A stretch of DNA of 64,000 bases from assembly GCF_001425575.1 (NCBI RefSeq), contig NZ_LMRD01000008.1:205171-269170 (forward strand), in the 5' to 3' direction. Under the pieces are notes generated by a model, which saw only the letters and a program-made list of their open reading frames with translations, was not told the origin of the DNA and did no database searches. This stretch comes from Aurantimonas sp. Leaf443. GTDB taxonomy: Bacteria; Pseudomonadota; Alphaproteobacteria; Rhizobiales; Rhizobiaceae. Made by a program: the position numbers and the translations under genes. How positions within the stretch are numbered: position 1 is the first letter of the stretch; every line of letters starts with the position of its first letter. Positions 34,211 to 43,986 of the stretch are shown here, piece by piece.

Positions 34211-37200
34211 GCTTCGAGGTCTCGGCCTTCACGCGCGAGCGCCAGGCGCTCGCCTCCGATCCCGCCCGCTCGGTCTTCGTCTCGGCCAATGCCGGCTCGG
34301 GCAAGACGCATGTCCTCACCGAACGCGTGGTGCGGCTGCTCCTGTCGGGTGCGGAGGCCTCGCGCATCCTGTGCCTCACCTATACCAAGGCGGCGGCCGC
34401 GGAGATGTCGAACCGCGTCTTCTCGCGCCTCGCCCGCTGGTCCACGCTCCCGGCGGCCGAGCTTGCCGCCGAGATCGCGGCGCTGGAAGGGACGGCGCCC
34501 TCGCCCAAGCGGCTCGCCGAGGCGCGGCGGCTCTTCGCCAAGGCGCTGGAGACGCCGGGCGGGCTGAAGATCCAGACGATCCACGCCTTCTGCGAGGCGA
34601 TCCTGCACCGGTTCGCGCTGGAGGCGGGCGTGCCCGGCCATTTCCAGGTGCTGGACGAGACGCAGGGCGCGCTCCTCCTCGCCGAGGCGCGGCGCCGCCT
34701 CATCACGGGCGCGGCGCCCGGGGCGGGCGAGCGGACGGCGGCCCCGGAGGCGGGAGAGGAGCCCGTGCCGAGCCTCGACGCGGCCTTCGCGCTCGCGCTG
34801 GAGATCGGCGGCGAGGCCGGGCTGGACGAGCTCATCGGCGAGATCGTCGCGCGCCGCGACGGGCTGCGCCGCCATATCGAGGGCGCCGGCGGCATCGGCG
34901 GGGCGATCGAACGGCTCCGGCGCGCGCTGGACCTTTCGCCGGGCGCCGAGGAGGGGCTCGTCCATGCCGCCTTCGAGACCCCGCCGGGCTTCGAGCCCGA
35001 AGCCGTCGAACGGCTCGCCCTGCTCGCGCGCGCCAGCGACAAGCCGACCGACGCAAGGCTCGCCGAGCGCCTCGCCGAGCTGGCCGGCGCGGCGGACGGG
35101 CGGGCGCGGTACCGGGCCCTGCGCACGCTCTGCCTCACCCAAAAGGGCAGCCCCTACAAGCTCTCCAGCCTCGCCACCAAGGCCGTCGCCGCCGGCATGC
35201 CCGATCTCGCCGACCGGCTGGAAGTGGCCGTCGCGGCCTTGGCGGCGGCCGAGGCGGCGCTCTCGGCCATCGGCCTCTTCCGGGCGACGCGTGCCGCGCT
35301 CGTCGTGGCGGACGAGCTGGAGCGCGACTATGCGGACCTGAAGCGCCAGCGCGGCATGCTCGACTTCGAGGATCTGATCGTGCGCACCGCCGACCTTCTG
35401 TCGCGCGCCTCGGCCAGCGCCTGGGTCCACTACAAGCTCGACCAGGGCATCGACCACGTCCTCATCGACGAGGCGCAGGACACGAGCCCGCGGCAATGGG
35501 AGGTGATGCGCGGGCTGGTGGAGGAGTTCTTCACCGGCGAGACGGCGCGCGGCGGCATCCGCACCGTCTTCGCGGTCGGCGACGAGAAGCAGTCGATCTA
35601 TTCCTTCCAGGGCGCCTCGCCGACCATGTTCGCCGACGAGCGCCGCGCCATCGGCCAGCGCGCCGACGCCGCCGAGGCCCGTTTCGAGAGCGTGCAGCTG
35701 ACGCAGTCCTTCCGCACCGCCTCGGACGTGCTGGCGGCCGTCGACGCCGTGTTCGAGACGCCGGAGGCGCGGCGCGGCCTGACCGAGAGCGGCGCGGTGC
35801 CGACGCACCAGACGGCGCGCGCCGGCGCGCCCGGCCTCGTCGAGATCTGGCCGGCGCTCTCCGCCGCCACGCGCCCGCCGCCGGACGACTGGCTCCTGCC
35901 CGTCGACCACCAGCCCGAAAGTGCGCCGGCTCACCGTCTCGCCCGGCGCATCGCGGACCAGATCGCGCAATGGCTCGGCCAGCCCATCGAGCACAAGGGC
36001 CGCACCCGCCCGCTCGGGCCCGGCGACGTCCTCGTCCTCGTGCGCAAGCGCTCGGCCTTCGTGGAGGCCATGGCCAAGGCGCTGCGCGACCGCGCCATCC
36101 CCATCGCCGGCGCCGACCGCCTGATCCTCACCGACCATATCGCCGTGCAGGACCTGATGGCGCTCGGGCGCGCCGTCTCCAATTTCGAGGACGACCTGTC
36201 GCTCGCGGCCGTTCTGAAGAGCCCGTTCTTCGGCCTGTCCGACGACGAGCTGATGGCGCTGGCCCTGTCGCGCGAGCCGGGCGAGCATCTCTCGCTCGGC
36301 CTGCGGCGCCTTGCCGGCGAGGAAGGGCCGGCGCGCGTACCCGACTTCGTGGCGGACGCGGCCGCCGGTTCGCTTCTCGAAAAGGCCCGCCTCGCGCTGG
36401 AGCGCCTGGAGGCGCTGCGCCGGCGCGCCGGCTTCGAGACGGTCTTCGCCTTCTATGCCCGGCTCCTCGGCCCGGAGGGCGGGCGGCGGGCGCTGACGGC
36501 CCGGCTGGGCCAGGACGCGGGCGAGGTCGTCGACGCCTTTCTCGACCTCGCGCTCGCGGCCGAGGAGGACGGGCGCACCGGGCTCGACGGGTTCCTCGCC
36601 GATCTCGAGGCCGCCCCGCCCCAGATCAAGCGCGAGATGGATCACGGGCGCGGCGAGGTGCGCATCATGACCGTCCATGCCTCCAAGGGCCTGGAGGCGC
36701 CGGTCGTGTTCCTGGTGGATCCCGGCTCGGCGGCCTTCAGCGCCAGCCACAGCGCCCGCCTCATGCCCTTCGTCGGCATGCCCGGCCTGCCGCCGGATCT
36801 CGCCCCGGGCTATCTCTGGCGCGCCGACAAGAGCCTGGAGACGGCGACCGTCGCCGCGCTCAAGGCGCGCGAGAGCGCGCTCGCCGAGGAGGAATATCGC
36901 CGCCTCCTCTATGTCGGCATGACGCGCGCGGCCGACCGGCTCGTCGTCTGCGGCCTGTCCGGCGCGAACGGCACGAAGGAGGGCACCTGGCTCGACCTCG
37001 TCACGCGCGCGCTGCAGGACAGCGGCCGATCGCTCGGCGAGGCGGAGGGCGAGCCGCTCGGCTGGCGCTTCGGCAAGGATCCCGAGCCCGCCGCATCCGC
37101 CCCGCCCGCGGCCGGGCCGCAGGCCGGCGCGCCCGGCCGCGTCATCGACCTGTCGCCCCTTCCCCCGGAGGAGCCCGCGCCCCGTCCGCTCTCGCCCTCC

Positions 37201-37866
37201 TCGGCCGCCGGCGCGATGGAGGTGGAGACGGGACCCGAGCCCGCGCCGCCGGGGCCGGAGGGCTTCGTCTCGCCGGTGCTCGGCGGGGACGCGCAGCCCT
37301 CGCTCGCCATCCGCCGCGGCCTGGTCGTGCACCGGCTTCTGCAGGTCCTGCCCGACCTTGCGCCCGAGAGCCGGGAGGAGGCCACGCGGCACTATGCCGA
37401 GGGCGCGGCCGCGCAGATGACGCCGCGCGACCGGGCGCGGCTGGTGGAGCAGGCGCTGGAGGTGCTGGCCGAGCCCGCCTTCGCGCCGGTCTTCGCGCCG
37501 GGCAGCCGGGCGGAGGTCTCCGTCACCGGCGAGGTGACGCTTGCCGGGCGCCGCTATCTCGTGAGCGGCACGATCGACCGGCTCGCCGTCTCGCCGACGC
37601 GCGTCCTCATCGTCGACTACAAGACCAACCGCCCGCCGCCCGCGCGGCTCGAGACCGTGCCCGCCAGCTACATCGTGCAGCTGGCGCTCTATCGCGAGAT
37701 CCTCAAGCCCCTCTATCCGGGCCGCGCGATCGAGGCCGCGCTCCTCTTCACCGAGGCGCCGCGCCTCATCCCCGTCGCGGCCCACCTTCTGGACGAGGCG
37801 CTCGCCCGCCGGCCGGCCCTCGCGCCTGCCGTAGAGGACGGGGGAGACGAAAGCGCCTCCGCTTGA
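34207..37866 (+). CDS. addA: Double-strand break repair helicase-nuclease AddA
   Basis: A 1219-residue UvrD-family helicase-nuclease. Walker A is SANAGSGKTHV (26-36), motif Ia/Ib TYTKAAAAEM, motif II HVLIDEAQDTSPRQW (~419-433), motif III VGDEKQSIYSFQGA, motif V/VI IMTVHASKGLEAP and LLYVGMTRAADRL, and the C-terminal nuclease site LIVDYKTNRPP (~1136-1146). It is coupled to addB by a 4-bp overlap. A Pro/Ala-rich stretch (~960-1020) links helicase and nuclease. The start ATG is fixed by the overlap and the conserved MSFEVSAFTRERQ. Confidence 0.96.
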   Translation: MSFEVSAFTRERQALASDPARSVFVSANAGSGKTHVLTERVVRLLLSGAEASRILCLTYTKAAAAEMSNRVFSRLARWSTLPAAELAAEIAALEGTAPSPKRLAEARRLFAKALETPGGLKIQTIHAFCEAILHRFALEAGVPGHFQVLDETQGALLLAEARRRLITGAAPGAGERTAAPEAGEEPVPSLDAAFALALEIGGEAGLDELIGEIVARRDGLRRHIEGAGGIGGAIERLRRALDLSPGAEEGLVHAAFETPPGFEPEAVERLALLARASDKPTDARLAERLAELAGAADGRARYRALRTLCLTQKGSPYKLSSLATKAVAAGMPDLADRLEVAVAALAAAEAALSAIGLFRATRAALVVADELERDYADLKRQRGMLDFEDLIVRTADLLSRASASAWVHYKLDQGIDHVLIDEAQDTSPRQWEVMRGLVEEFFTGETARGGIRTVFAVGDEKQSIYSFQGASPTMFADERRAIGQRADAAEARFESVQLTQSFRTASDVLAAVDAVFETPEARRGLTESGAVPTHQTARAGAPGLVEIWPALSAATRPPPDDWLLPVDHQPESAPAHRLARRIADQIAQWLGQPIEHKGRTRPLGPGDVLVLVRKRSAFVEAMAKALRDRAIPIAGADRLILTDHIAVQDLMALGRAVSNFEDDLSLAAVLKSPFFGLSDDELMALALSREPGEHLSLGLRRLAGEEGPARVPDFVADAAAGSLLEKARLALERLEALRRRAGFETVFAFYARLLGPEGGRRALTARLGQDAGEVVDAFLDLALAAEEDGRTGLDGFLADLEAAPPQIKREMDHGRGEVRIMTVHASKGLEAPVVFLVDPGSAAFSASHSARLMPFVGMPGLPPDLAPGYLWRADKSLETATVAALKARESALAEEEYRRLLYVGMTRAADRLVVCGLSGANGTKEGTWLDLVTRALQDSGRSLGEAEGEPLGWRFGKDPEPAASAPPAAGPQAGAPGRVIDLSPLPPEEPAPRPLSPSSAAGAMEVETGPEPAPPGPEGFVSPVLGGDAQPSLAIRRGLVVHRLLQVLPDLAPESREEATRHYAEGAAAQMTPRDRARLVEQALEVLAEPAFAPVFAPGSRAEVSVTGEVTLAGRRYLVSGTIDRLAVSPTRVLIVDYKTNRPPPARLETVPASYIVQLALYREILKPLYPGRAIEAALLFTEAPRLIPVAAHLLDEALARRPALAPAVEDGGDESASA

Positions 37867-37891
37867 TTTGCGGGGGGCGCACTTCTACCTA
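37863..37891 (+). promoter_or_regulatory. Possible promoter of trxA
   Basis: TTGATT at 37863-37868 and TACCTA at 37886-37891 with 17 bases between them, 29 bases ahead of the trxA ATG. The match is fair; trxA may instead be read from the add genes, which end only 54 bases upstream. Confidence 0.35.
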
Positions 37892-37920
37892 AGGGCTTCA
37901 ACAATCCGGAGAGCCGTTCC

Positions 37921-38241
37921 ATGGCCACCAAGAAGATCGACAGCTCGAATTTCAAGTCCGACGTCCTGGAGAGCGACAAGCCGGTCGTCGTCGACTTCTG
38001 GGCGGAGTGGTGCGGCCCCTGCAAGATGATCGCGCCGAGCCTGGAGGAGATCTCCAACGAGATGGACGCCGTCCATATCGCCAAGGTCAATATCGACGAG
38101 AACCCGGATATCGCGGCCCAGTTCGGCGTGCGCTCGATCCCGACGCTCGTCATGTTCAAGAACGGCGCGCCGGCTTCCGTCCAGGTGGGCGCGCAGTCGA
38201 AGTCCAAGCTCGTCGACTGGATCAAGAACTCGGCCGCCTGA
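37921..38241 (+). CDS. trxA: Thioredoxin 1
   Basis: A 106-residue thioredoxin with the redox-active WCGPCK (~30-35), the conserved Asp of VVVDFWAEW and the cis-Pro in [11 protein letters not shown]. It reduces disulfides in ribonucleotide reductase, methionine sulfoxide reductases and others. It is preceded by GGAGAGCCGTTCC as ribosome binding site. The addA-trxA-folC neighbourhood is standard in Rhizobiales. Followed by a hairpin terminator. Confidence 0.97.
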   Translation: MATKKIDSSNFKSDVLESDKPVVVDFWAEWCGPCKMIAPSLEEISNEMDAVHIAKVNIDENPDIAAQFGVRSIPTLVMFKNGAPASVQVGAQSKSKLVDWIKNSAA

Positions 38242-38266
38242 ACGGCCTTTCCCGAGAGAACGACAC

Positions 38267-38297
38267 AAGGCCCGGGTCGCATGATCCGGGCCTTTTT
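38267..38297 (+). terminator. Rho-independent terminator after trxA
   Basis: Arms AAGGCCCGG and CCGGGCCTT around TCGCATGA, then a T5 run. It separates trxA from the convergent GGDEF-EAL gene. Confidence 0.9.
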
Positions 38298-38329
38298 CGT
38301 GGCCCCGAAGCACGGGCCCGCCGCCGGTC

Positions 38330-40264
38330 CTACCGCGCGGCGTCCTGCGTCTCGATCGCCGGCGCGAACTCGGCCAGGAAGGCGTCCAAGGGCATCGGCC
38401 GCGCGAAGACGTAGCCCTGATAGGCGTCGCAGCCGATCTGCGACAGGACGGCGAGCTGCGCCTCCTCCTCCACGCCCTCGGCGATGCAGCGCATGTTCAG
38501 CGACTTGCAGAGGGCGACGATGGCCGTGAGGAGCTGGCGGCCCGAGGGCGTGCCGGACCCCATGAGGAAGCTGCGGTCGATCTTCACGTTGTCGATCGGC
38601 AGCCGGTGCAGGTAGCTCAGGCTCGACTGGCCGGTGCCGAAGTCGTCGAGCGCGATCTGCACGCCGAGGGCGCGCAGGAGAAGGATGGCGTCCTCGGCCG
38701 CCGAGAAGTCGCGCAGCACGGCCGTCTCGGTCAGTTCCAGGATGAGGCGCGAGGGATCGGGGCAGGAGGCGCGGATCAGCGAGACCATGCCGAGGACGGT
38801 CTCGCCGCTGGTCAGATCGTGGGCCGAGAGGTTGAAGGACAGTTTCGTCGATCCCGGCAGGCGGTCGAGACAGGCGAGCGCCTTGGCGAGAAGCGTCAGC
38901 GTCAGGCGGTGGATGCGGCCGGTGCGCTCGGCGAGGGGGATGAAGATGTCGGGCCGCACCGGGCCGACGCGCGGGCTCGTCCAGCGGGCGAGCGCCTCCA
39001 CGGCGAGGACCGTCCCGCGGCGCACGCAGACGATGGGCTGGAGATGGATCTCGGTCTCGGCCTCGAAATCGGCCGCCTGCAGCGCCGCCTCGATGGCCCG
39101 TTCGGACCGGATGCGGTTCTCGTGCTCGGCCGAGTAGAGGGTGGCGAGGCCGCGCCGGAAGTTCTTGGAATTGTAGAGCGCGTAGTCGGCGCCCTCGTAG
39201 AGCGAACGCGCCGTTCCATGGACGTCGCGCGTCGTCGCCACGCCGCAGGAGGCGCCGATGGAAATGGTGACGTCGCCGAAGCGGAAGGGCTCGGAGAGGG
39301 CGATGCAGGCCTCGTCCGCGAGGCGGCAGGCGGCATCGCCCCTTGCCGGGAGGAAGAAGGCGAACTCGTCGCCGCCGAGCCGGGCGACCATGCGCTCCGG
39401 TCCGAACACGGCCCGCAGCCGCCGGCCGACCGTCTCCAGCACCTCGTCGCCGAGGAGATGGCCGAACGTGTCGTTGGCGGCCTTGAACCGATCGAGGTCG
39501 ATGACGCCGAGGGCGAATTCCGTCCCCGCGTCCCGGCAGCGCTCCAGCTCGCTCTCCAGCTCGGCGAAGAACAGGCGCCGGTTGGGCAGGCCGGTCAGCA
39601 TGTCGGTATGGGCGAGGAGCGTCACCTCCCGGTTCAGGCGCGTCGTCTCGGCCTGCGTGCGGATCAGCGTCTCGAACCCCCTGAAACTGTTGAGGAGCAC
39701 GCGGATCATCACCATCGTCACGAGAACGATGTTGATGGCGATGGCGAGATAGACCGAGTCCCCGCCGGCGACGTAATAGGCCAGATAGGGGCCGGTGACG
39801 ACGATCGTCACGACGAGGGCCGCCTGCGGCAGATGCATCAGGCAGAAGATGCAGCCGATCACGGTGATGGCGATGAAGAGCGCGACATGGGCGTGCTCGC
39901 GCTCGCCGCCGTAGTCGCCGAGCTTCAGCGACCAGACGATGAAGGCGAGCGCCAGGACCGTTCCGAGAATGGTGGTGCGGCGCAGCAGCGTCACGGCCTC
40001 GCCCGGCGCCACGGCCTTGGCCGGCCGCAGCAGCCACATCGCGAGGCGCGCGAGGCAGGCCAAGACGAGAAAGGCCGGGATCCACGTGCTCATCACGGGC
40101 GGCGCGACCGCCTGATGGGTATAGGCGACGGCCACCGCATTGACGCTGAGGAGAGCATAGAGCAACGGAATCTGGCGCCGCAATTCGCCGTATTGCGCCA
40201 TCGCCAACTCGGAATCCACCGAGCCGATCCTGAACCAACGCAGAATTCTTGCCGGCGAACGCAT
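38330..40264 (-). CDS. Membrane GGDEF-EAL protein (cyclic-di-GMP synthesis and breakdown)
   Basis: A 644-residue protein with about six N-terminal transmembrane helices (~35-200), then a GGDEF domain with intact LGGDEF and an EAL domain with all catalytic positions visible: EALARW, SFNLSA, ELTET, DDFGTG, KIDRSF, AEGVE and QGYVFARP. The RxxD feedback-inhibition site usually five residues ahead of GGDEF is absent (GPER in its place). Thus it could make or hydrolyse c-di-GMP; most such hybrids act as phosphodiesterases. Start taken at ATG 40264, preceded by GGAG; a GTG at 40297 is in frame. It sits between trxA and folC, usually close neighbours. Confidence 0.9.
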   Translation of the reverse strand: MRSPARILRWFRIGSVDSELAMAQYGELRRQIPLLYALLSVNAVAVAYTHQAVAPPVMSTWIPAFLVLACLARLAMWLLRPAKAVAPGEAVTLLRRTTILGTVLALAFIVWSLKLGDYGGEREHAHVALFIAITVIGCIFCLMHLPQAALVVTIVVTGPYLAYYVAGGDSVYLAIAINIVLVTMVMIRVLLNSFRGFETLIRTQAETTRLNREVTLLAHTDMLTGLPNRRLFFAELESELERCRDAGTEFALGVIDLDRFKAANDTFGHLLGDEVLETVGRRLRAVFGPERMVARLGGDEFAFFLPARGDAACRLADEACIALSEPFRFGDVTISIGASCGVATTRDVHGTARSLYEGADYALYNSKNFRRGLATLYSAEHENRIRSERAIEAALQAADFEAETEIHLQPIVCVRRGTVLAVEALARWTSPRVGPVRPDIFIPLAERTGRIHRLTLTLLAKALACLDRLPGSTKLSFNLSAHDLTSGETVLGMVSLIRASCPDPSRLILELTETAVLRDFSAAEDAILLLRALGVQIALDDFGTGQSSLSYLHRLPIDNVKIDRSFLMGSGTPSGRQLLTAIVALCKSLNMRCIAEGVEEEAQLAVLSQIGCDAYQGYVFARPMPLDAFLAEFAPAIETQDAAR

Positions 40265-40555
40265 GTCGAGACTCCAGACTTTGCCGGACCTTCCCACGAT
40301 CTCGTAAATTCGCCGTTAGACCGAAGCGATAATCTTCAGCATCCTGAGGTTGATGCGAGAGGATGTCGTACCATCGCCAAGCAGAAGCATGGTCGTATAG
40401 AATTTATAATATAACCATGACTTCTAATTTCGCTGCGTCATCCTCGGCCCGTGCCGGGGCGCGAGGGGTTGCCGCTGGAAGACGTGGCACGGCGATCCGG
40501 CGCGGGGGCTTGCCTCGCCCGTCCGCGGGCGGACCGCCGTGGCAAGGCGGCGCGT
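40265..40555. other. AT-rich intergenic region upstream of the GGDEF-EAL gene
   Basis: About 290 bases without a gene. The stretch 40300-40440 is strikingly AT-rich for this genome, including TATAGAATTTATAATATAACC at ~40396-40416, probably the promoter zone of the GGDEF-EAL gene, and its composition suggests a recent or foreign insertion point. The folC-proximal part (40440-40555) is ordinary GC-rich sequence. Confidence 0.5.
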
Positions 40556-41890
40556 CTATCGCGGCGCGAGGCCCGACTGGGCGAGGACCGCGCCGGCGAG
40601 ATAGAGCGAGCCGCAGATGAGGAAGCGGGGGGCCGGCGTCGCCTGCCAGTTGGTCGAGACGAGGCGCAGCGCCTCCTCCACGCTGGCGCAGGGCTCGGCG
40701 TCCAGGCCCGCGTCGAGCGCGGCGTCGGCGAGGTCGTCGGGCTCGAAGCCGGCGTCGGACGCGTCGACCGGCACGGTGAAGACGTGGCGCGCCATGCCCG
40801 AGAAGGCCTCGAAGAAGCCGATCGGATCCTTGGTGCGCAGCATGCCGACGATGAGGAAGAGCGGGCGCTGGACCTTGTCCTCCATGTCGGCGATCGTCTC
40901 GGCGATGGCCGCGCCCGCGCCCGGATTGTGGCCGCCGTCGAGCCAGAGCTCGGCGCCGGGCGTGACGATGCGCGCGAGCGGGCCGGAGGTGATGCGCTGC
41001 AGGCGGGCGGGCCACTCGGCCTGGGCGATGCCCGCCTCGATGGCGCGGTCGCTCGGGGCGAAGCCCGCATGGCGGAGCGCGGCGATCGCCGTCGCGGCGT
41101 TCACCATCTGGTGGCGGCCCGGCAGGCGCGGCAGCGGCAGGTCGAGAAGGCCCGCCTCGTCCTGGTAGACCAGCCGCCCGCGCTCCTCGTAGGCGAAGAA
41201 CCCCTCGCCATAGGCCATGACGGGCGCGCCCACCCGGTCGGCCATGGCGGTGAGCACCTCGAGCACGACGGGCTCGCTCTGCTGGCCGATGACGAGCGGC
41301 GTGCCCTTCTTGATGATGCCGCCCTTCTCGGCGGCGATCAGCTCCACCCGGTCGCCGAGATAGGACTGGTGGTCGAGCGAGACCGAGGTGATGACGGAGA
41401 CGGCCGGGCGCTGGATCACGTTGGTCGCGTCGAAGCGCCCGCCGAGCCCGACCTCCAGCACCGCCGCCTCGGCGGGATGGCGCGAGAAGAGGAGGAAGGT
41501 CACCGCCGTCAGGATCTCGAAGACGGTGATCGGCTGCCCGTCATTGGCGCGCGACACGGTCTCGACCGCCTCGGCGAGCTCGGCATCGTCCACGAGCTGG
41601 CCGGGGCCGCCCTTGCGGCCGAGCCGGTAGCGTTCGTGCCAGTTGACGAGATGGGGCGAGGTGTGGACGTGCACGGACGTGCCCCCCGCCTCGAGAATGG
41701 CGCGGCAGAAGGCGGTGACCGAGCCCTTGCCGTTGGTGCCGGCGACGTGGATCACCGGCGGCAGGCGGTTCTGCGGATCGCCGAGGACGGCCAGAAGCCG
41801 GCGCACCCGGTCGAGCGAGAGGTCGATGCCCTTGTCGTGGCGCTCCATCAGCGCCTCGATGCTCGCGGCGGCGAGCGATGTCTTCGTCAT
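40556..41890 (-). CDS. folC: Bifunctional folylpolyglutamate synthase/dihydrofolate synthase
   Basis: A 444-residue Mur-ligase-like ATPase that adds Glu to dihydropteroate and polyglutamylates folates. The P-loop is VAGTNGKGSVTAF (~50-62); the N-terminal LERHDKGIDL-type loop, the VLEVGLGGRFDATN metal-site region (~141-154) and DGGHNPGAGAAI (~310-321) are family-typical. Starts 37 bases after accD stops, same strand, so accD-folC form one unit as in other Rhizobiales. Confidence 0.94.
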   Translation of the reverse strand: MTKTSLAAASIEALMERHDKGIDLSLDRVRRLLAVLGDPQNRLPPVIHVAGTNGKGSVTAFCRAILEAGGTSVHVHTSPHLVNWHERYRLGRKGGPGQLVDDAELAEAVETVSRANDGQPITVFEILTAVTFLLFSRHPAEAAVLEVGLGGRFDATNVIQRPAVSVITSVSLDHQSYLGDRVELIAAEKGGIIKKGTPLVIGQQSEPVVLEVLTAMADRVGAPVMAYGEGFFAYEERGRLVYQDEAGLLDLPLPRLPGRHQMVNAATAIAALRHAGFAPSDRAIEAGIAQAEWPARLQRITSGPLARIVTPGAELWLDGGHNPGAGAAIAETIADMEDKVQRPLFLIVGMLRTKDPIGFFEAFSGMARHVFTVPVDASDAGFEPDDLADAALDAGLDAEPCASVEEALRLVSTNWQATPAPRFLICGSLYLAGAVLAQSGLAPR

Positions 41891-41927
41891 GGACGCCCGT
41901 CTCCCGCGCCCGGAATCGACCGGCGGC

Positions 41928-42851
41928 TCACTCCGCCGCTTCCGGCCGGAGCGCCTCCGGCTCGCCGAGCGGGCCCACCTCGCCGACGGCCCCCGCCGCG
42001 CCCTCGCGGTGCAGGAGCACCTTGAGGAGGCGCGCGATCGTGCCTTTCAGCTCGTGGCGGTGCACGACGAGGTCCACCATGCCGTGCTCCATCAGATATT
42101 CCGAGCGCTGGAATCCCTCGGGCAGCTTCTCGCGGATGGTCTGCTCGATGACGCGCGGACCGGCGAAGCCGATCAGCGCGCCGGGCTCGGCGATATGCAC
42201 GTCTCCGAGCATGGCGTAGGAGGCGGTCACGCCGCCGGTGGTCGGATTGGTGAGGACGACGATGTAGGGAAGCCCCGCCTCCTTCACCATCTCCACCGCC
42301 ACGGTGGTGCGCGGCAGCTGCATGAGCGAGAGGATGCCCTCCTGCATGCGCGCGCCGCCCGAGCCCGCGAAGAGGACGAGCGGGCGGTGATGCTCGACGG
42401 CCTTCTCGGCCGCCGTCACGATCGCCTCGCCGGCCGCCATGCCGAGCGAGCCGCCCATGAAGGAGAAGTCCTGCACGGCCGCCACGATCGGCAGTGCCTC
42501 GATGGCGCCGAGCGCGACGAGGACGGCGTCCTCGAGGCCGGTCTTGGCGCGGCTGTCCTTCAGGCGGTCCGTGTAGCGGCGCTCGTCGCGGAACTTCAGC
42601 GGGTCGAGCGGCACCTTGGGCAGCTCGACGCTCTCGTAGGCGCCCTCGTCCATGAAGAAGCGCAGGCGCTCCTTGGCGGTGATGCGCATGTGGTGCCCGG
42701 AGGAGGGAATGACCTGCTGGTTGGCCTCGAGGTCCTTGTGGAAGACCATCTCCCCGGTCTCGGGACACTTGATCCAGAGATTCTCCGGCGTCTCGCGCGG
42801 CGCGAGCAGGCTGGAGATCTTCGGGCGGACGTAGTTGGTGATCCAGTTCAA
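41928..42851 (-). CDS. accD: Acetyl-CoA carboxylase carboxyltransferase subunit beta
   Basis: A 307-residue beta subunit that, with AccA, transfers the carboxyl group from biotin to acetyl-CoA. The carboxyltransferase core is complete: [33 protein letters not shown] and [17 protein letters not shown]. The usual N-terminal Cys4 zinc ribbon is degenerate: only one Cys remains ([14 protein letters not shown]), a known trait of rhizobial AccD. Start ATG opens the standard [10 protein letters not shown]. It lies between trpA and folC. Confidence 0.95.
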   Translation of the reverse strand: MNWITNYVRPKISSLLAPRETPENLWIKCPETGEMVFHKDLEANQQVIPSSGHHMRITAKERLRFFMDEGAYESVELPKVPLDPLKFRDERRYTDRLKDSRAKTGLEDAVLVALGAIEALPIVAAVQDFSFMGGSLGMAAGEAIVTAAEKAVEHHRPLVLFAGSGGARMQEGILSLMQLPRTTVAVEMVKEAGLPYIVVLTNPTTGGVTASYAMLGDVHIAEPGALIGFAGPRVIEQTIREKLPEGFQRSEYLMEHGMVDLVVHRHELKGTIARLLKVLLHREGAAGAVGEVGPLGEPEALRPEAAE

Positions 42852-43036
42852 GGAGGTCGTGTCCCGCAGCTGGGCGCCGCCCCTGTCTCTTCGAGGGATC
42901 GCGGCCGCCGGAAAGGAGCGCCGGGCGCCCCGAAAGGGCGCGGCCGGGCCGTCAGCGCTTCACATGGCGCGAAACGCGGGCATCCGCAAGGCGGCAGGCA
43001 CGAGAGCCCTGCCCGGCCGGGCCCGCGTCCCGCTCG

Positions 43037-43870
43037 TCAGGCGCCGGGCGTGCGGGACGCGGCGACGCCGCCGGCGATCTCGCGCACCAGCGAGAGGACG
43101 GCCTCGGGCGTCGCCGCGCCGGCCTTGCCCTCGGCGAGCGAGGTCTCCAGCGCCTGGACGAGGGCCGAGCCGACGACGACGCCGTCCGCCCCGCGCCCGA
43201 TCTCGCGCGCCTGATCGGCGCCGCGCACGCCGAAGCCGACGCAGACCGGCAGGTCCGTGTGGCGCTTGATGCGCTCGACCGCCGCCGCGACCTTGCCCGC
43301 ATCCGGCGCGGCCGAGCCGGTGATGCCGGTGATCGAGACGTAGTAGACGAAGCCGGACGTGTTCTTCAGCACCGCCGGCAGGCGCTTGTCGTCGGTGGTG
43401 GGCGTGGCGAGCCGGATGAAGTTGAGGCCGGCGGCGAGCGCCGGCAGGCAGAGTTCGTCGTCCATTTCCGGCGGCAGGTCGACGACGATCAGCCCGTCGA
43501 CGCCGGCCGCCCTCGCATCGGCCACGAAGGCCTCGACGCCGTAGATGTAGATCGGGTTGAAATAGCCCATGAGGATGACCGGCGTGTCGCCCTCCTCGGC
43601 CCGGAAGCGCCGGACGACCTCGAGCGTCTTCCTCAGCGTCATGCCGCCCTTCAGCGCCCGCAGCCCGGCGCGCTGGATGGCCGGCCCGTCGGCCATGGGA
43701 TCGGAGAAGGGCATGCCGAGCTCGATGAGGTCGGCCCCGGCCGCCGGCAGGCCCTGCATGATCTGAAAGGCCGTCTCGAGGTCCGGGTCGCCGGCCATCA
43801 GGAAGGTGACGAGCGCCGGGCGGCCTTGGCTGGCGAGCTCGGCGAAGCGTCGTTCGATACGGTCGGTCAT
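43037..43870 (-). CDS. trpA: Tryptophan synthase alpha subunit
   Basis: A 277-residue TIM-barrel enzyme that releases indole from indole-3-glycerol phosphate. Catalytic Glu and Asp lie in [16 protein letters not shown] (~47-62), and the phosphate site in [10 protein letters not shown] (~213-222). The ATG at 43870 gives MTDRIERRF, the common start. It is separated from trpB by ~2.5 kb holding an acetolactate-synthase-like gene and small ORFs, although trpB-trpA are usually adjacent. 185 bases to accD. Confidence 0.95.
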   Translation of the reverse strand: MTDRIERRFAELASQGRPALVTFLMAGDPDLETAFQIMQGLPAAGADLIELGMPFSDPMADGPAIQRAGLRALKGGMTLRKTLEVVRRFRAEEGDTPVILMGYFNPIYIYGVEAFVADARAAGVDGLIVVDLPPEMDDELCLPALAAGLNFIRLATPTTDDKRLPAVLKNTSGFVYYVSITGITGSAAPDAGKVAAAVERIKRHTDLPVCVGFGVRGADQAREIGRGADGVVVGSALVQALETSLAEGKAGAATPEAVLSLVREIAGGVAASRTPGA

Positions 43871-43986
43871 GGAAAGCTTTCGCAAGGGACCTTCGGACCG
43901 GCCGGCGGGGCCGCCGGACCGCGTGTTGTCGTTCGCGTCGAATACTGACACGGGGGCCCGAACTCAAGCGCCCGGCCCCGCGCGCC

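Noticed and set aside
34132-37785. A 1217-codon open frame antisense to addA (minus strand)
   Set aside because: Arg/Gly/Ala-rich translation with no domain; arises because GC-rich codons on one strand leave no stop codons on the other. The addA product has all helicase and nuclease motifs.
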